Of a stretch of DNA of 64,000 nucleotides, positions 62,516 through 64,000 are shown in pieces. Every line of letters begins with the position of its first letter. Within the stretch, counting starts at the first letter, position 1. The notes beneath the pieces were generated by a model. The model was not told where the DNA came from. It saw only the letters and a list, made by a program, of their open reading frames with translations, and made no database searches. A program made the translations under genes and the position numbers. The stretch comes from DATFVA01 sp963815785 (lineage in GTDB: Bacteria > Bacteroidota > Ignavibacteria > Ignavibacteriales > Ignavibacteriaceae): positions 1,178,001 through 1,242,000 of the forward strand of contig CAWFHZ010000007.1 in the NCBI GenBank assembly GCA_963815785.1, written 5' to 3'.

Positions 62516-64000
62516 ATGAGTAAGACATTCGTAATTGTAGATGCAATGGCTATGGCATATAAAGCGTACTTTGCATTTATTAACCGTCCCCTGATTAGCA
62601 GTAAAGGTGAACCGACCTCTGCAGTTTTCGGGTTTATGAACCAGCTTTTGAAAGTTCTCGAAGACCATAAACCCGATTATATGGCTGTTGCTACTGATTC
62701 AAAGGAAAAGACATTCCGACATGAAAGATTTGAAGATTATAAAGCTACACGTGAAGCAATGCCGGAAGATATGATCCCCCAGATAAAGAGAATATACCAG
62801 ATAATTGAATTGATGAATATCCCTCTTTACATAAAACCAGGTTTTGAAGCGGATGATATCATTGGCACCGCTGTAAAACTGGCAGAAAAAAAAGGAATGG
62901 AGTCGTTTGCAATAACTCCGGATAAAGATTATATGCAGCTTGTTACGGAAAAAGTTAAAATTGCCCGACCGGGAAGATCAACTGATGAAGTTACTATTTA
63001 TGATGTTGCGAAAGTAAAGGAGAAGTACGGATTCGAACCTAAGCAGATGATTGATTACTTAGCACTGGTTGGAGATAGTTCAGATAATATTCCCGGTGTA
63101 AAAGGAATTGGCGAAAAAACTGCAACACCTCTAATTCAGGAGTTTGGTTCTATTGAAAATCTTTATAAAAATATAGATAAAATTGAAAAAGCCGGAGTTA
63201 GAAAAAAACTGGAAGAAAACAAAAATAATGCGTTTCTCTCCAAGGAACTTGCCACAATTCATTGCAGTGTCCCTATAGAATTTGATTTTAGTAAGGCAAA
63301 GTTTGAGAAACCTCAGTTTGATAAACTACGGGATGTATTTATTGAACTTGAATTTAAAAATCTTTTTTCGAGGCTCTTGAAAATTTATGATGATAATAAG
63401 ATTGACGAAATAAAAGAAGATGAACTTTCGGATTCAGACAGATTCGATAAGAGCAAGAGCAAATATAAACTCATCACTACTATAAAAGATGCAAAAGATC
63501 TAGCTGAGAAATTAAAGAAGAAATCTGTATTTGCTTTCGACACTGAAACTGATTCACTTGATCAATTTGACCTGAGGATTGTAGGGGCTTCATTTTCTTC
63601 TAAAGCCGGTGAAGGATATTTTATTGCAATCCATCCCGGGCAGAAAAAAACTTTTTCTGATGGAAAAGAAAGACTTCCTGTAGATGATTTTGTTAAGGTA
63701 TTTAAACCGGTCCTGGAAAACAAAAAAATTAAAAAGGTGTGCCAGAACGGTAAATACGATCTTGCAGTGATGAGAGGAATCGGAATTAAAGTTGAAAATT
63801 TTTATTTCGATACCATGGTGGCAAGCTATATTATTGATACCGATGAGAAACATGGAATGGATGACCTTTCCGAAAAATATCTGAAATATAAACCTATATC
63901 TTTAAAGGAATTACTGGGACAAAAAATTGATCCCACAAAAATATTTGATGTTGATGCCGAAACCCTATCTGATTATGCAGCAGAAGATGCTGATATAACA
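62516..64000 (+). CDS. polA: DNA polymerase I, N-terminal part (3' end outside window)
   Basis: The frame is open from ATG 62516 to the window end, 495 codons. Residues 1-290 are a 5'-3' exonuclease (FVIVDAMAMAYKAYFAF, ATDSKEKTFRHERFEDYKA, GFEADDIIGT, TPDKDYMQL, LVGDSSDNIPGVKGIGEKTA). A 3'-5' exonuclease domain follows, with all three motifs intact: FDTETDSLD, QNGKYDLAVM and YAAEDADIT, so proofreading is likely active. The polymerase domain lies off the window. AGGA sits a few bases before the ATG. Confidence 0.95.
   Translation, partial: MSKTFVIVDAMAMAYKAYFAFINRPLISSKGEPTSAVFGFMNQLLKVLEDHKPDYMAVATDSKEKTFRHERFEDYKATREAMPEDMIPQIKRIYQIIELMNIPLYIKPGFEADDIIGTAVKLAEKKGMESFAITPDKDYMQLVTEKVKIARPGRSTDEVTIYDVAKVKEKYGFEPKQMIDYLALVGDSSDNIPGVKGIGEKTATPLIQEFGSIENLYKNIDKIEKAGVRKKLEENKNNAFLSKELATIHCSVPIEFDFSKAKFEKPQFDKLRDVFIELEFKNLFSRLLKIYDDNKIDEIKEDELSDSDRFDKSKSKYKLITTIKDAKDLAEKLKKKSVFAFDTETDSLDQFDLRIVGASFSSKAGEGYFIAIHPGQKKTFSDGKERLPVDDFVKVFKPVLENKKIKKVCQNGKYDLAVMRGIGIKVENFYFDTMVASYIIDTDEKHGMDDLSEKYLKYKPISLKELLGQKIDPTKIFDVDAETLSDYAAEDADIT

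Overview
The window is an AT-rich bacterial chromosome segment packed with housekeeping genes. Several features point to the Bacteroidota / Chlorobiota / Ignavibacteriota lineage, most likely Ignavibacteria. These are a subtilase with a type IX-secretion-like C-terminal domain, promoters of the TTTG...TAnnTTTG kind, HprK beside Hpf, a DUF2795 protein, MutS2, DUF5683 and FadL/OmpP1 proteins. The lineage is an inference; no rRNA gene is present to settle it. Good Shine-Dalgarno sites (AGGAGG-like) occur before many genes but are absent from others. No CRISPR array, insertion sequence, integrase cassette or prophage was seen.

Region 1-16.7 kb lies mainly on the + strand. It starts inside parA and continues with parB, a DUF5683 protein, a zinc-ribbon/Yip1 membrane protein, an ArgD-type aminotransferase and L-aspartate oxidase (nadB). 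A convergent Ppx/GppA phosphatase follows. Next come an unknown membrane protein, an unknown 90-aa protein, aroQ, a HAD hydrolase, a MerR-like regulator and tRNA-Pro(GGG). Two hairpin terminators then precede purF, which overlaps a very large secreted subtilase. pgsA, ftsY and a small one-helix protein close the block.

Region 16.8-62.2 kb is almost entirely on the - strand, so transcription runs from high to low coordinates. Read in that direction it holds: kup, an endonuclease/exonuclease/phosphatase-family protein, an SDR, an ExbB-ExbD-ExbD motor, GatB/YqeY, cvpA, mutS2, a biotin carboxylase and its biotin carrier, a FadL-type porin, an SGNH lipoprotein, a SPOR lipoprotein, ssb, a CorC-like protein, an MCE protein, acpS, an HNH nuclease, trpS, scpA-scpB-rluB, dacB, lysS, a glycosyltransferase, a Wzi-like barrel, a C-terminal processing protease, DUF3108, gamma-carbonic anhydrase, a metallo-beta-lactamase-fold protein, ybeY, DUF494, topA, a Xer recombinase, hpf, hprK, an M23 peptidase, DUF2795, a clamp-loader subunit, thiolase, 3-hydroxyacyl-CoA dehydrogenase and a ClC chloride protein.

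One island breaks this pattern. Three + strand genes at 45.8-48.1 kb look like a divergent minor-pilin set (PilV/PilW/PilX-like, the last with a DUF4900-like body). They follow a 318-base gap containing a palindrome flanked by direct repeats and end in a bidirectional terminator. This is the least conventional part of the window.

The window ends inside polA on the + strand, preceded by a very good Bacteroidota-type promoter. Another oddity is the HNH nuclease at 41.2-41.7 kb: its conserved N-terminus is encoded in frame upstream of the first usable start codon, behind a good ribosome-binding site that has no start codon.
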